Shown here: positions 53,601-61,901 of the stretch, in pieces | Numbering within the stretch: position 1 is the first letter of the stretch | Layout: each line of letters opens with the position of its first letter | Source: Sphaerisporangium viridialbum | GTDB taxonomy: Bacteria > Actinomycetota > Actinomycetes > Streptosporangiales > Streptosporangiaceae | Assembly: GCF_049674955.1 (NCBI RefSeq) | Contig: NZ_CP187232.1 | Location: 1,674,001-1,738,000 of the forward strand | Length of the DNA stretch: 64,000 bases | Direction of reading: 5' to 3' | Made by a program: the position numbers and the translations under genes | Notes under the pieces: generated by a model | What the model saw: the letters and a program-made list of their open reading frames with translations, nothing else | Told to the model about the DNA's origin: nothing | Database searches by the model: none

Positions 53601-56353
53601 GGGTGCTGCTGCCGGGCACCGCATTCGTCGAACTGGCCCTCGAAGCGGCCACCACGGCGGGCTGCGACGAGATAGAGGACCTGACGCTGGAGGCTCCGCT
53701 GCTCCTGCCCGAGGCCGGGGCGGTTCAGGTGCAGCTCGCGGTCGGCGGCGCGGACGCGGACGGCCGGCGCGGCCTCACCGTGTACGCCCGCCAGGCGGGC
53801 GACGCCGAGGCCACCTGGACCCGGCACGCCACGGGCACGCTCTCCATCGGCCCGACCGCCGCCCCCGAACGGCTCCCCGGCCGGCCGCCGTCGGAGGGCG
53901 TCGCGGTCGACCTGGACGAGGTGTACGAGCGGCTCGCCGAGCGCGGCTACGAGTACGGCCCCGCGTTCCGGGGGCTCCGGGCCGCCTGGCGCGTGGACGG
54001 CGGCGCGTACGTCGAGGTGGCCCTGCCGGAGCACGTCCGCGGGGACGCCGGCCGGTTCACGTTCCACCCGGCGCTGCTGGACGCGGCGCTGCACCTGCTG
54101 GTGCTCGACTCGGCCGAGGCCGCGCAGGACGTGCCCTCGCTGCTGCTGCCGTTCTCCTGGAGCGGGGTGCGGGTGTCGGCCCTCGGCGCCGAGGCGTCGC
54201 GGGTGCGGATCGCGGACCTCGGCGACGACCGGGTGTCCCTCGCGATCCACGACGGCGCGGGCAACTGGATCGCGGGCGTGGACGCGCTGACGCTGCGCCG
54301 GGTCCCGAGAGACGGCGCGGCCTCGCGCGCCGCGTCGGACGCGGCCTCGTACACGGTCGACTGGGTGGACCTCGCGGCGTCCGGCGCCGACCTCGCCGAC
54401 CAGCGATGGGCCGTGGTCGGGTACGACGGCTTCGCCGACGAGATCGGGGAGGAGCTGGGCAGGGCCGGGGTCAGCGCGCCGCGCTACTACGACCTCGCCT
54501 CGCTCGCGGAGATGACCGCGGGCGAGGTCCCGGGCATCGTCCTGGTCCCCTACCTGCCGGAGGCCGACGCGGACGACGTGCCGTACTCGGTGCGCGACGG
54601 CATGTACCAGGCCCTCGACCTGGTGCAGGCATGGGTGGGCGACGAGCGGTTCGCGGGCTGCCGCCTGGTGTTCGTGACCCGGGGCGTCTTCGACCCGGCG
54701 GGCGGCATGGTCCCGGCCGTGGTCGCGGGCCCGGTGTGGGGGCTGGTGCGGTCGGCGCAGGCCGAGCATCCGGGACGGTTCGTCCTGCTGGACGCCGGCG
54801 ACGGGTTCTCCGGATGGCCGCTGGTGGCCTCGGCGGTGGCCTCGGGCGAGTCGCAACTGGTGGCGCGGGACGGGAAGCTCCTGGTCCCCCGCCTGGCACG
54901 CCGCACGGCCGAGACGCCGGCCGGGTCCTCGGACGTGGGGTCGGGAACCGTGCTGGTGACCGGCGGCACGGGCGGGCTCGGCAGCCTGGTCGCCCAGCGG
55001 CTGGTGGAGAGGCACGGAGCCCAGAACCTTCTGCTGGTGTCGCGGCGCGGGCCGGACGCGCCCGGTGCCGCCGAACTGGTGTCCCGGCTTGAGGGCCTCG
55101 GGGCGCGGGCCACGGTGGCGGCCTGTGACGTGTCGGACCGCGACGCGCTCGCGGCGCTGCTGGAGTCGATCCCCTCGCAGGTGCCGCTGACCGGCGTGGT
55201 GCACGCGGCGGGCGTCCTGGACGACGCGACCGTGGAGGGGCTGTCGGCGCAGCGGCTGGACTCGGTGTTCGCCCCCAAGGTGGACGCGGCCTGGTACCTG
55301 CACGAGCTGACGCGGGAGCTCCCGCTCTCGTGGTTCGTGGTGTTCTCCTCGGTCGCCGGCGTGGTCGGTAACCCCGGCCAGGGCAACTACGCGGCCGCCA
55401 ACGTGTTCCTGGACGTCCTCGCGGCGCACCGCCGCGAGCTGGGCCTGCCCGCCGTGTCGGTGGCGTGGGGGCTGTGGGACACCGTCGGCACCGGGATGTC
55501 GGGGCAGATGTCGGCCGCGGACACGGCCCGCCTGGCCCGCGCGGGCATCGCGCCGCTGACCGTCGAGCAGGGTCTTGAGCTGTTCGACTCGGCGCTCGCC
55601 TCGCCGGGCCCGCTGGTCGTCGCCGCCAGGTGGGACAACACCGCCCTGCGCGCCCGCGCAGAGAGGGGCGAGCTGCCGTCGGTGCTGCGCGGCCTGGTGC
55701 GCGCGCTGCGACGCGCCGCCACCGCCACCGCGGCGGGAGCGGCCTCCACCGCGGCCGGATCGGCGGGCCTGGTCGAGCGCCTCGCGGCGATGGCCGAGGC
55801 CGAGGCGCGCGGTCACCTGGCCGATCTGGTGCGGTCGCATGTGGCCGCGGTCCTCGCGCACGGCAGCGTCGAGAACGTCGGGGTGGACCGGGCGTTCAAC
55901 GAGCTGGGGTTCGACTCGCTGACCGGGGTGGAGCTGCGCAACCGGCTCAACGGCGACACGGGACTGCGGTTGCCCGCGACGCTGGTGTTCGACCACCCGA
56001 ACGTTACCGCCCTGACCGACTACCTCTTCCGCACGCTGGCGCCCGCCGCCCCCTCACCTGAGGACACCCTGCGCGGGGCCGTGGAACGGGTCGAGTCGAT
56101 GCTGTCGGGCGCCAGCGAGGACGCGGAGGCCATTCGCGGCAAGCTCGTCGCCATCGCGCAGAGCGCCGTCACGAGGTTCGGCGCCGGTCTGATCACCAGG
56201 TTCGCCGCCGGTACGGGCGGCCCCGGCGGCGCCGAGGGCGTGGTCGAGAAGATCGACTCCGCTTCCGATGAGGAGATCTTCGCGCTCATCGACGACCGAA
56301 CTATGACGTCTCCCCTGAGATCCTCCCTGGAAAGGCCCGATCATGGCCAATGA
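47627..56353 (+). CDS. Type I PKS: loading module KSQ-AT-ACP plus module 1 KS-AT-DH-KR-ACP
   Basis: This is 2908 aa. The loading KS has Gln191 where the active Cys sits (TLDTGQSSSL), so it decarboxylates and does not condense. The loading AT has GHSQGE (Ser668) and YASH (768-771), methylmalonyl-type, and the ACP has Ser1007 (GFESATLE). The expected starter is propionyl. Module 1 has KS Cys1237, an AT with Ser1681 and YAAH (1780-1783, a methylmalonyl-like variant), and DH His1987 with Asp2152. Its KR is B-type with LDD (2531-2533) and Tyr2588, and its ACP has Ser2764. The expected unit is a trans double bond, probably alpha-methylated. TTG 47627 fits the RBS; ATG 47630 is possible. It overlaps the next gene by 11 bp. 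Confidence 0.96.
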   Translation: MMVGESIQLTGATADESGRRDARPVFPAEEPVAVVGMSCRLPGADDPERFWRLLRDGVDAVTAVPEGRWPHTTAVEYARGGFIPDVDRFDAGFFGISPNEAAAMDPQQRLTLELSWEALENARILPAALRGTAAGVFLGAISNDYAALQDRIGAGGVGRHTYTGANRAMIANRVSYFLGLNGPSLTLDTGQSSSLVAVQMACESLRRGETRLALAGGVNLNLLAETTAAIGSFGALSPDGRCYVFDSRANGYVRGEGGALVVLKPLSAALADGDAVHCVILGGAVNNDGGGDGLTVPSGRAQREVITLARARAGVGPADVQYVELHGTGTKVGDPVEAGALGAADGDGRPGADPLLVGSVKTNIGHLEGAAGIAGFLKVALSLRHRELPPSLNFETPNPDIPLDELRLQVVRSTRPWPAAGRPLVAGVSSFGMGGTNCHLILSEPPPGEPAASAGEPAARSAASGEPVARSDGSAASGDPVAPVAFAGSDVPWVLSARSAAALRGQARRLHARAGEDPSAGTADVALALVHSRTRFEHRAVVLGADRAARLAGLEALAAGLPGESVVTGSVTAGRRAFVFPGQGSQWPAMARDLLAGSPAFAGRIAECAEALAPFTDHSLLDVLRETPGAPGLDRVDVVQPALWAVMVSLAGLWRAAGVEPHVVVGHSQGEIAAATVAGALSLQDAARVVALRSRAIAGITGRGGMLSVAAPLDVVTSAVRPLAPHVAVAAYNGPRSVVVSGTRQALSDLERRLSADGYRTKLLPVDYASHSAEVEGIREEVLSALAPVRPVSTGTLFVSTLTGEPMDTAGLDADYWYRSLRHPVLFAQATRRALDEHCGLFVECSPHPVLTAGIEETIEEAERDAAVVGTLRRGDGGPGRFRRALAEAYTRGADVDWSTLGDSEPGARLVDLPTYAFQRERYWPGTPGDAHRPATPGESQWPDRPAVEAGREPSAPATPTGPWTPDGLSRRAVRELVLTTAAGLLGHQDTRALEPARTFKDLGFESATLEDLRDRLRSATGLRLPTGLLYDQPTPDRLIDHLYGLLHDGPSEAAAEARTRDETDPIVVVAMGCRYPGGVESPDDLWRLVRTGTDAITEFPPNRGWDLDALFAHGPGRSGTSDTRHGGFLHDADQFDAGFFGISPREAAAMDPQQRLLMEICWETVERAGLDPAELRESATGVFVGAMASDYGPRLHQSTGAADGHLLTGTALSVASGRIAYALGLRGPAITVDTACSSSLVAIVLAVQALRRGECSLALAGGATVMSSPGMFVEFSRQGGLAPDGRCKAFSASADGTGWGEGAGMLLLERWSDARRRGHPVLAVIKGGAVNQDGASNGLTAPNGQAQREVIGQALADAGLSAGDVDVVEAHGTGTRLGDPIEAESIIAAYGANRDADRPVWLGSLKSNIGHTQAAAGVGGVIKMIKALEHRTLPSTLHVEEPTPHVDWSGGSVRLLTEPVELPGDRPLRAAVSGFGISGTNAHVILEGPPQAGPAPEEPEGPLVWVVSAKSEASLRAQAGRLRTYALEAEPGDLVAAGRVLSRRPGFAHRAVVVAEDREELVAGLAALAGGTPHATLASGVAGSDVRPVFVFPGQGSQWAGMAVGLLDESEVFRTHLRRCEAALEPYTGWSVEAVLRGREGAPALAGSDVIQPVLFAVMASLAELWRSLGVEPSAVIGHSQGEITAACVAGALGLEDAAKVVALRSQALMKLGDSGGMLAVSLPAARARELLSPWTDRLWVAVHSGPASTVVAGDLDALEEFAAACGEKVRTRRVAIDYAAHTPHIEALREELLTTLDDVSPRPTDVAFCSSLAGAFIGHAELNAAYWYTSLRNPVRFEEGIRAFAGHGTPLFIETSPHPVLTGHIQDTLEAAGIPGGATGTLRRDDGDRRRFLVAAGQAYVLGAEVDWARALGQGPHRHVDLPTYPFEHRRYWIDGAAATVDVAARGMDASRHPLLGAVVPLAGDDGFLLTGRLSRGAMPWLADHVVDGGVLLPGTAFVELALEAATTAGCDEIEDLTLEAPLLLPEAGAVQVQLAVGGADADGRRGLTVYARQAGDAEATWTRHATGTLSIGPTAAPERLPGRPPSEGVAVDLDEVYERLAERGYEYGPAFRGLRAAWRVDGGAYVEVALPEHVRGDAGRFTFHPALLDAALHLLVLDSAEAAQDVPSLLLPFSWSGVRVSALGAEASRVRIADLGDDRVSLAIHDGAGNWIAGVDALTLRRVPRDGAASRAASDAASYTVDWVDLAASGADLADQRWAVVGYDGFADEIGEELGRAGVSAPRYYDLASLAEMTAGEVPGIVLVPYLPEADADDVPYSVRDGMYQALDLVQAWVGDERFAGCRLVFVTRGVFDPAGGMVPAVVAGPVWGLVRSAQAEHPGRFVLLDAGDGFSGWPLVASAVASGESQLVARDGKLLVPRLARRTAETPAGSSDVGSGTVLVTGGTGGLGSLVAQRLVERHGAQNLLLVSRRGPDAPGAAELVSRLEGLGARATVAACDVSDRDALAALLESIPSQVPLTGVVHAAGVLDDATVEGLSAQRLDSVFAPKVDAAWYLHELTRELPLSWFVVFSSVAGVVGNPGQGNYAAANVFLDVLAAHRRELGLPAVSVAWGLWDTVGTGMSGQMSAADTARLARAGIAPLTVEQGLELFDSALASPGPLVVAARWDNTALRARAERGELPSVLRGLVRALRRAATATAAGAASTAAGSAGLVERLAAMAEAEARGHLADLVRSHVAAVLAHGSVENVGVDRAFNELGFDSLTGVELRNRLNGDTGLRLPATLVFDHPNVTALTDYLFRTLAPAAPSPEDTLRGAVERVESMLSGASEDAEAIRGKLVAIAQSAVTRFGAGLITRFAAGTGGPGGAEGVVEKIDSASDEEIFALIDDRTMTSPLRSSLERPDHGQ
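51903..52340 (+). repeat. Module 1 copy of a KS-to-AT linker repeat
   Basis: It is collinear with 63088-63525 (offset 11185) without indels and with high nucleotide identity, including the linker that starts GPLVWVVSAKSEASLRAQ. The corresponding module 2 sequence is clearly different. Confidence 0.8.
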
Positions 56354-59300
56354 GGAAAAGCTACGCGACTACCTCAAGCGTGTGACCGTCGAGCTCGCGG
56401 AGACCCGGCAGCGCCTGACCGGCGTCGAGGATCGGCGTCACGAGCCGATCGCCATCATCGGCATGGCGTGCCGCTACCCGGGCGGTGTGGCCAGTCCTGA
56501 GGATCTGTGGGACCTGGTGGTCGATGGCGGCGATGCGATCGGTGGCTTTCCGGTCGACCGGGGTTGGGATGTGGAGGGGTTGTACGACCCCGATCCCGAG
56601 GCGCTGGGGAAGTCGTACACGCGGCATGGCGGGTTCATCTATGACGCGGGGGATTTCGACGCGGCTTTCTTCGGGATGAGCCCGCGTGGTGCGCTCGCCA
56701 CCGACCCGCAGCACCGGCTCGTCCTTGAGGCCACGTGGGAGGCGTTCGAGCGGGCCGGCATCGACCCGGCGACCCTGCGTGGCACTCGCACGGGCGTCTA
56801 CCTGGGCAACATGTACAACGACTACTCGCTGCGGTTCACCAACGGCGCCGTCCCCGAAGCGGTCGAGGGCATCCTCATGGTGTCCAGCGCCGCCAGCGTG
56901 CTGCCGGGGCGGGTGTCGTACACCTTCGGGCTAGAAGGCCCCTCGATCGCGGTCGACACCGCGTGCTCGTCCTCGCTGGTGGCGATGCACCTGGCGGTGC
57001 AGGGGCTCAGGCGCGGGGAGTGCTCGCTGGCGCTGGCCGGCGGCGTGACGGTGATGGCCACCCCCGACTCGTTCGTGGAGTTCTCCCGGCAGCGCGCGCT
57101 GGCGCCTGACGGGCGGTGCAAGTCGTTCTCCTCCACGGCCGACGGCGCCGCGTGGGCCGAGGGCGCGGGAGTGCTCGCGCTGGAGCGGCTCTCGGACGCC
57201 CAGCGCAACGGACGGCGGATTCTCGGGGTGATCCGGGGGTCGGCGGTCAACCAGGACGGCGCCAGCAACGGCCTGACCGCGCCGAACGGCCCGGCCCAGG
57301 AGCGCGTGGTGGAGCAGGCGCTCGCCGACGCCCGCCTGGACACCCGGGACGTCGACGCGGTCGAGGCGCACGGCACCGGTACCCGCCTGGGGGACCCGAT
57401 CGAGGCGCAGGCCCTCATGGCCACCTACGGGCGCAACCGCCCGGCCGCGCGTCCCCTGTGGCTCGGCTCGGTGAAGTCGAACATCGGCCACACCCAGGCC
57501 GCTGCGGGCGTCGCCGGTGTGATCAAGATGGTGATGGCGATGCGGCACGGGGTACTGCCGCGGACGCTGCACGTCGACGAGACCGGGCAGCACATCGACT
57601 GGTCGGGGGTCGGGCTCCTGACCGAGGCCAGGGACTGGTCGCGCGACGGTCACCCGCGCAGGTCCGGGGTGTCCTCGTTCGGCATCGGCGGCACGAACGC
57701 CCACGTCGTCCTGGAGGAGGCCCCGGAACAGCCGAGCGCTCCCGCCGCCCCGCCCGGCGTGACCGCCGGCCCCGGCGCGGCCCCGCTGGCCTGGGTCATC
57801 AGCGCGCACAGCGCCCAGTCGCTGCGCGGGCAGGCCGCCCGCCTGCACGACTTCGTCACCGCCCACGAGACTCTGCGCCCGGCCGACGTGGCGCACTCCC
57901 TGGCCTCCGGACGGTCGCTGTTCGAGCATCGCGCCGTCGTCCTCGGCCACGACCGCGACGCCCTGATCGCCGCCCTCGCCGACCACCTGCGCGACAAGCC
58001 GGTGGCCGAGGTGGTCAAGGGCATCGCCCAGGAGAAGCCCAGGCTGGCGTACCTGTTCACCGGCCAGGGCGGGCAGCGGCTCGGGATGGGACGCGAGCTG
58101 TACGCCGTGTCGCCGGTGTTCGCCGAGGCGCTGGACGAGGTCTGCGCCGCGCTCGACGCCCACCTCGACCGCCCGCTGCGCGAGGTGATGTGGGCCGAGC
58201 CCGGCACGCCCGATGCGGCGGCGCTGAACGAGACCCGCTACACCCAGCCGGCCCTGTTCGCGTTCGAGGTGGCCGCCTACCGGCTGCTGGAGTCGCTCGG
58301 CGTCACGCCGGACTACGTCGCCGGGCACTCGGTGGGCGAGTTCGCCGCCGCGCACGTGTCGGGAGTCTGGTCGCTGGCGGACGCCGCACGGCTGATCACC
58401 GCACGCGCCCGCCTGATGCAGGCGCTCGACGAGCCGGGCGCGATGATCGCCATCGAGGCCACCGAGGAGGAGGTCGCGCCGACCCTCGCCGGTCAGGAGC
58501 ATCTCGTCGGGATCGCGGCGGTCAACGGCCCCACCAGCGTGGTCGTCTCCGGGGCGGAGGAGGTCTGCCTGGCGGTGGCCGACGAGTGGCGGGAGCTCGG
58601 CCGGCGGACCCGGCGGCTCGCGGTCAGCCACGCCTTCCACTCCCCGCTGATGGAGCCGATGCTCGCGGAGTTCGCCGCCGAGCTGGAGAGCGTGCGGTTC
58701 GGCGAGGCGCGCATCCCGTTCGCCACCAACCTGACCGGCGACGCCACCTGGACGGCGCCGGAGTACTGGCTGGAACAGATCCGCCGTCCCGTCATGTTCC
58801 ACGCGACGATCGGCCGGCTGGAGACCGAAGGGGTGAGCACGTACATCGAGGTCGGGCCGGACGCGGTCCTGTCCGGCATGGCGCACGAGTGCGTCACCCT
58901 GCCGGACGCCTCGGTCATCTCGCTCAACAGGCGCCGGCGGCCGGAGCCGGACGCGCTGGTCACCTGCCTCGCGCAGGCTTGCGTGGCGGGCGTGGCCGTC
59001 GACTGGCCCCGGCTGTCCGGCGGCGCGGACGTCGACCTCCCGACGTACGCGTTCGACCGCGAGCGCTTCTGGCTCCTCTCGCCCGTACGCGCCGGGGACG
59101 TCTCGTCGGCCGGTCTGCGCGGGCTCGGCCACCCCCTGCTCGGGGCGGTGGTCGACATCGCCGACGACGGCACGACGGTGTTCACCGGCCGCATGTCGGT
59201 CACCGGCTCGCCGTGGCTGGCCGACCACGTGATGATCGGCGCGACCGTGCTGCCGGGCGCGGCGTTCGTCGACATCGTCCTGGAGGCCGCCGGCCAGCTC

Positions 59301-61868
59301 GGCTGCGACCTTCTTGAGGAGCTGATGTTCGAGGCGCCGCTGGTGCTGCCGGAGCAGGGCGCGCTGGCGTTGCAGGTCGTCGTCGAGCGGGCCGACGAGG
59401 CCGGCGCCCGCCAGGTGCGGGTGCACTCCCGCCCGGCCGACGACCCGGAGGCCGCGTGGACCCGCCACGTCTCCGGTGCCGTGGCCGTGGACTCCGGCGG
59501 CGCCGTGGCCGGCGGGGTGTACGGCTGGGCGGGGGTGTGGCCGCCGGAGGGCGCGTCGGTGGTGCCGCTGGATGGTGGTTACGAGCGCCTGGCCGATCTG
59601 GGTTATGAGTACGGGCCGGTGTTTCAGGGGGTGCGGGGGGTTTGGCGTCGTGGTGGTGAGTTGTTCGCCGAGGTGTCGGTGGATGACGAGGTGGAGGTGG
59701 CGGGGTTCGGGTTGCATCCGGCGTTGCTGGACGCGATGTTCCATCCGTTGCTGATCGCTGACGGGGCGGGCGAGCTGAGGTTGCCGTTCGAGTTCCGCGG
59801 CGTGCGGCTGTCCGCGGCCGGTGCCCGGGTGCTGCGGGTCCGGCTGGAGTCCGCGGGCACCGACGGGTGCGCCATCGAGGCCGCCGACGTCTCCGGCCGG
59901 CCGGTCTTCTCGATGGAGTCGCTGCGGGTGCGCTCGGTCGCGCTCGAATCGCTGGCGGGTGCGGGCGGCGGCCAGACGGTGGCCGTGCCGCACGGCGTCG
60001 ACTGGGTGGACGTCGCGGTCACCCAGGACGACGGCGACTCCCGGTGGGTGTTCCTGGGTGAGCCGGTGGTGGGGCTGGACGGGTTCGCGGATGTGGACGC
60101 GCTGGGTGTGGCGGTGGCGGCGGGGGAGCCGGTGCCGGATTTCGTGGTGGTCTCGTGTGTGGCGGGTTCGGGGGATGTGCCTGGGGCTGTGCGTGAGTTG
60201 TCGGGCCGGGTGCTGGGTCTGGTGCAGGGGTGGGTGGCCGATGAGCGGTTCGCCGGTTCTCGTCTGGTGCTGGTGACGGGTGGTGCGGCGGGTCCTGGTG
60301 CGGGGGTGCAGGTCGCGGGGGTGGTGGGCGCATCGGTGTGGGGTCTGGTGCGGTCGGCGCAGGCCGAGCATCCGGGGTTGTTCGTGCTGCTGGACGCGGA
60401 GGAGGGTTTCTCGGGGTGGGGTCTGGTCGCGGCGGCGGTCGCCTCGGGCGAGTCGCAACTGGCCGCGCGCGAAGGCGCGGTGCTGGCACCCCGCCTCACG
60501 CGGCGGACGGCCGAGGCGCCGGCCCGGCCCCTGGCGACCGGCTCAGGGACCGTGCTGGTCACCGGAGGCACCGGAGCCCTGGGCAGCCTGGTCGCGCGGC
60601 GGCTGGTGGAACACCATGGCGTGCGGGATCTGCTGCTGGTGTCGCGCCGTGGGCCGGACGCGCCGGGTGCCTTCGAGCTGGTGTCCGAGCTGGAAGGTCT
60701 GGGGGCGAAGGCCACCGTGGCGGCGTGTGACGTTTCCGACCGTGACGCGCTGGCCGGGTTGCTGGGGTCGGTCCCGGGCTTGACCGGGGTGGTGCACACG
60801 GCCGGGGTGCTGGACGACGCGACCGTCGAAGGGCTGTCGGCGGAACGGCTGGACGCGGTGTTCGCCCCGAAGGCCGACGCGGCGTGGCACCTGCACGAGC
60901 TGACGCGGGAGCTCCCGCTGAAGTTCTTCATGGTGTTCTCCTCGCTGGCGGGCGTGCTGGGCAATGCCGGGCAGGCGAACTACGCGTCGGCGAACGTGTT
61001 CCTGGACGTCCTTTCGGCCCACAGACGAGCGCTGGGGTTACCCGCGGTGTCGGTCGCCTGGGGTCTGTGGGACACCGACTCCGACATGACCGGCACCCTG
61101 ACCTCGGCCGACGTCGCCCGGATGGCACGGTCGGGCATCGCGCCGCTGACCGCCGAGCAGGGCCTTGAGCTGTTCGACTCGGCGTTCGCCTCGCCCGATC
61201 CACTGGTCGTCGCCGCGAAGTGGGACACCACGGGGTTGCGCGGCCGCGCCGAGACCGGCGGGCTGCCGTCCATGCTGCGAGGCCTGGTACGCGCGCCGCG
61301 CCGCGCGGCCACCAGCGCCGGAGGCCGGGCGGCGGGCTCGGCCGGGCTGGTCGAGCGCCTGGCCGGCATGAGCGAGATCGACGCCCGGCGGCTGCTGACG
61401 GACACCGTCCGCTCGCACGTGGCGGCCGTCCTCGCGCACGGCAGCGTCGAGAGCGTCGGCATGGACCGGGCGTTCAACGAGCTGGGCTTCGACTCGCTGA
61501 CCGCGGTGGAGCTGCGCAACCGGCTCAACGCCGAGACCGGGCTGCGGTTGCCCGCCACGCTCGTGTTCGACCATCCGACGGTCACCGCGCTGACCGACTA
61601 CCTGTTCAAGACGCTCGCCCCGGCCGCGCCGTCCCCGGAGGAGACGCTGCGGGTGGCCCTGGAACGGGTGGAGTCCATGCTGACCGCCCTCAACGGGGAG
61701 GGAGAGGTCGTCAGGGGCAGGCTCGTCGCCATCCTGCAGAGCGGCCTGACCAGGTTCGGCGCGGGCACGGCCGGCGCCGGCGGCGCGAACGGCGCCGACG
61801 GGGTCGTGGAGAAGATCGATTCCGCTTCCGATGAGGAGATCTTCGCGCTCATCGACAACGAACTCTGA
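56343..61868 (+). CDS. Type I PKS module 2: KS-AT(malonyl)-DH-KR-ACP
   Basis: This 1841-aa, single-module protein starts with a docking helix (EEKLRDYLKRVTVELAETRQRL). The KS has Cys208, and the AT has GHSVGE (Ser663) and HAFH (763-766), which indicate malonyl-CoA. The DH has His962 (HVMIGATVLPG) and Asp1130. There is no enoyl reductase. The KR is B-type with LDD (1490-1492) and Tyr1547, and the ACP has Ser1718. The C-terminal tail ends in a docking segment (VEKIDSASDEEIFALIDNEL) almost identical to that of the previous protein. It should add an unmethylated enoyl unit. Parts of the DH-KR region have unusually U/G-ending codons. Confidence 0.96.
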   Translation: MANEEKLRDYLKRVTVELAETRQRLTGVEDRRHEPIAIIGMACRYPGGVASPEDLWDLVVDGGDAIGGFPVDRGWDVEGLYDPDPEALGKSYTRHGGFIYDAGDFDAAFFGMSPRGALATDPQHRLVLEATWEAFERAGIDPATLRGTRTGVYLGNMYNDYSLRFTNGAVPEAVEGILMVSSAASVLPGRVSYTFGLEGPSIAVDTACSSSLVAMHLAVQGLRRGECSLALAGGVTVMATPDSFVEFSRQRALAPDGRCKSFSSTADGAAWAEGAGVLALERLSDAQRNGRRILGVIRGSAVNQDGASNGLTAPNGPAQERVVEQALADARLDTRDVDAVEAHGTGTRLGDPIEAQALMATYGRNRPAARPLWLGSVKSNIGHTQAAAGVAGVIKMVMAMRHGVLPRTLHVDETGQHIDWSGVGLLTEARDWSRDGHPRRSGVSSFGIGGTNAHVVLEEAPEQPSAPAAPPGVTAGPGAAPLAWVISAHSAQSLRGQAARLHDFVTAHETLRPADVAHSLASGRSLFEHRAVVLGHDRDALIAALADHLRDKPVAEVVKGIAQEKPRLAYLFTGQGGQRLGMGRELYAVSPVFAEALDEVCAALDAHLDRPLREVMWAEPGTPDAAALNETRYTQPALFAFEVAAYRLLESLGVTPDYVAGHSVGEFAAAHVSGVWSLADAARLITARARLMQALDEPGAMIAIEATEEEVAPTLAGQEHLVGIAAVNGPTSVVVSGAEEVCLAVADEWRELGRRTRRLAVSHAFHSPLMEPMLAEFAAELESVRFGEARIPFATNLTGDATWTAPEYWLEQIRRPVMFHATIGRLETEGVSTYIEVGPDAVLSGMAHECVTLPDASVISLNRRRRPEPDALVTCLAQACVAGVAVDWPRLSGGADVDLPTYAFDRERFWLLSPVRAGDVSSAGLRGLGHPLLGAVVDIADDGTTVFTGRMSVTGSPWLADHVMIGATVLPGAAFVDIVLEAAGQLGCDLLEELMFEAPLVLPEQGALALQVVVERADEAGARQVRVHSRPADDPEAAWTRHVSGAVAVDSGGAVAGGVYGWAGVWPPEGASVVPLDGGYERLADLGYEYGPVFQGVRGVWRRGGELFAEVSVDDEVEVAGFGLHPALLDAMFHPLLIADGAGELRLPFEFRGVRLSAAGARVLRVRLESAGTDGCAIEAADVSGRPVFSMESLRVRSVALESLAGAGGGQTVAVPHGVDWVDVAVTQDDGDSRWVFLGEPVVGLDGFADVDALGVAVAAGEPVPDFVVVSCVAGSGDVPGAVRELSGRVLGLVQGWVADERFAGSRLVLVTGGAAGPGAGVQVAGVVGASVWGLVRSAQAEHPGLFVLLDAEEGFSGWGLVAAAVASGESQLAAREGAVLAPRLTRRTAEAPARPLATGSGTVLVTGGTGALGSLVARRLVEHHGVRDLLLVSRRGPDAPGAFELVSELEGLGAKATVAACDVSDRDALAGLLGSVPGLTGVVHTAGVLDDATVEGLSAERLDAVFAPKADAAWHLHELTRELPLKFFMVFSSLAGVLGNAGQANYASANVFLDVLSAHRRALGLPAVSVAWGLWDTDSDMTGTLTSADVARMARSGIAPLTAEQGLELFDSAFASPDPLVVAAKWDTTGLRGRAETGGLPSMLRGLVRAPRRAATSAGGRAAGSAGLVERLAGMSEIDARRLLTDTVRSHVAAVLAHGSVESVGMDRAFNELGFDSLTAVELRNRLNAETGLRLPATLVFDHPTVTALTDYLFKTLAPAAPSPEETLRVALERVESMLTALNGEGEVVRGRLVAILQSGLTRFGAGTAGAGGANGADGVVEKIDSASDEEIFALIDNEL
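56607..56816 (+). repeat. Near-identical 210-bp repeat in the KS region, copy in module 2
   Basis: It matches 62166-62375 (offset 5559) over 210 bp with one mismatch, at 56786. This is identity at the DNA level, including silent sites, so it reflects recent duplication or gene conversion, not only protein conservation. Confidence 0.85.
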
Positions 61869-61901
61869 CCTATGACTCTCGTTACTGGAAAGGCTCGACC
61901 G

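Noticed and set aside
49037..55996. Very long open frame on the minus strand opposite the first PKS gene (2319 codons), with many similar long frames elsewhere
   Set aside because: High GC content leaves antisense frames free of stops. The translations are Arg/Gly/Pro/Ala-rich and lack any domain, while the plus strand encodes clear PKS domains.
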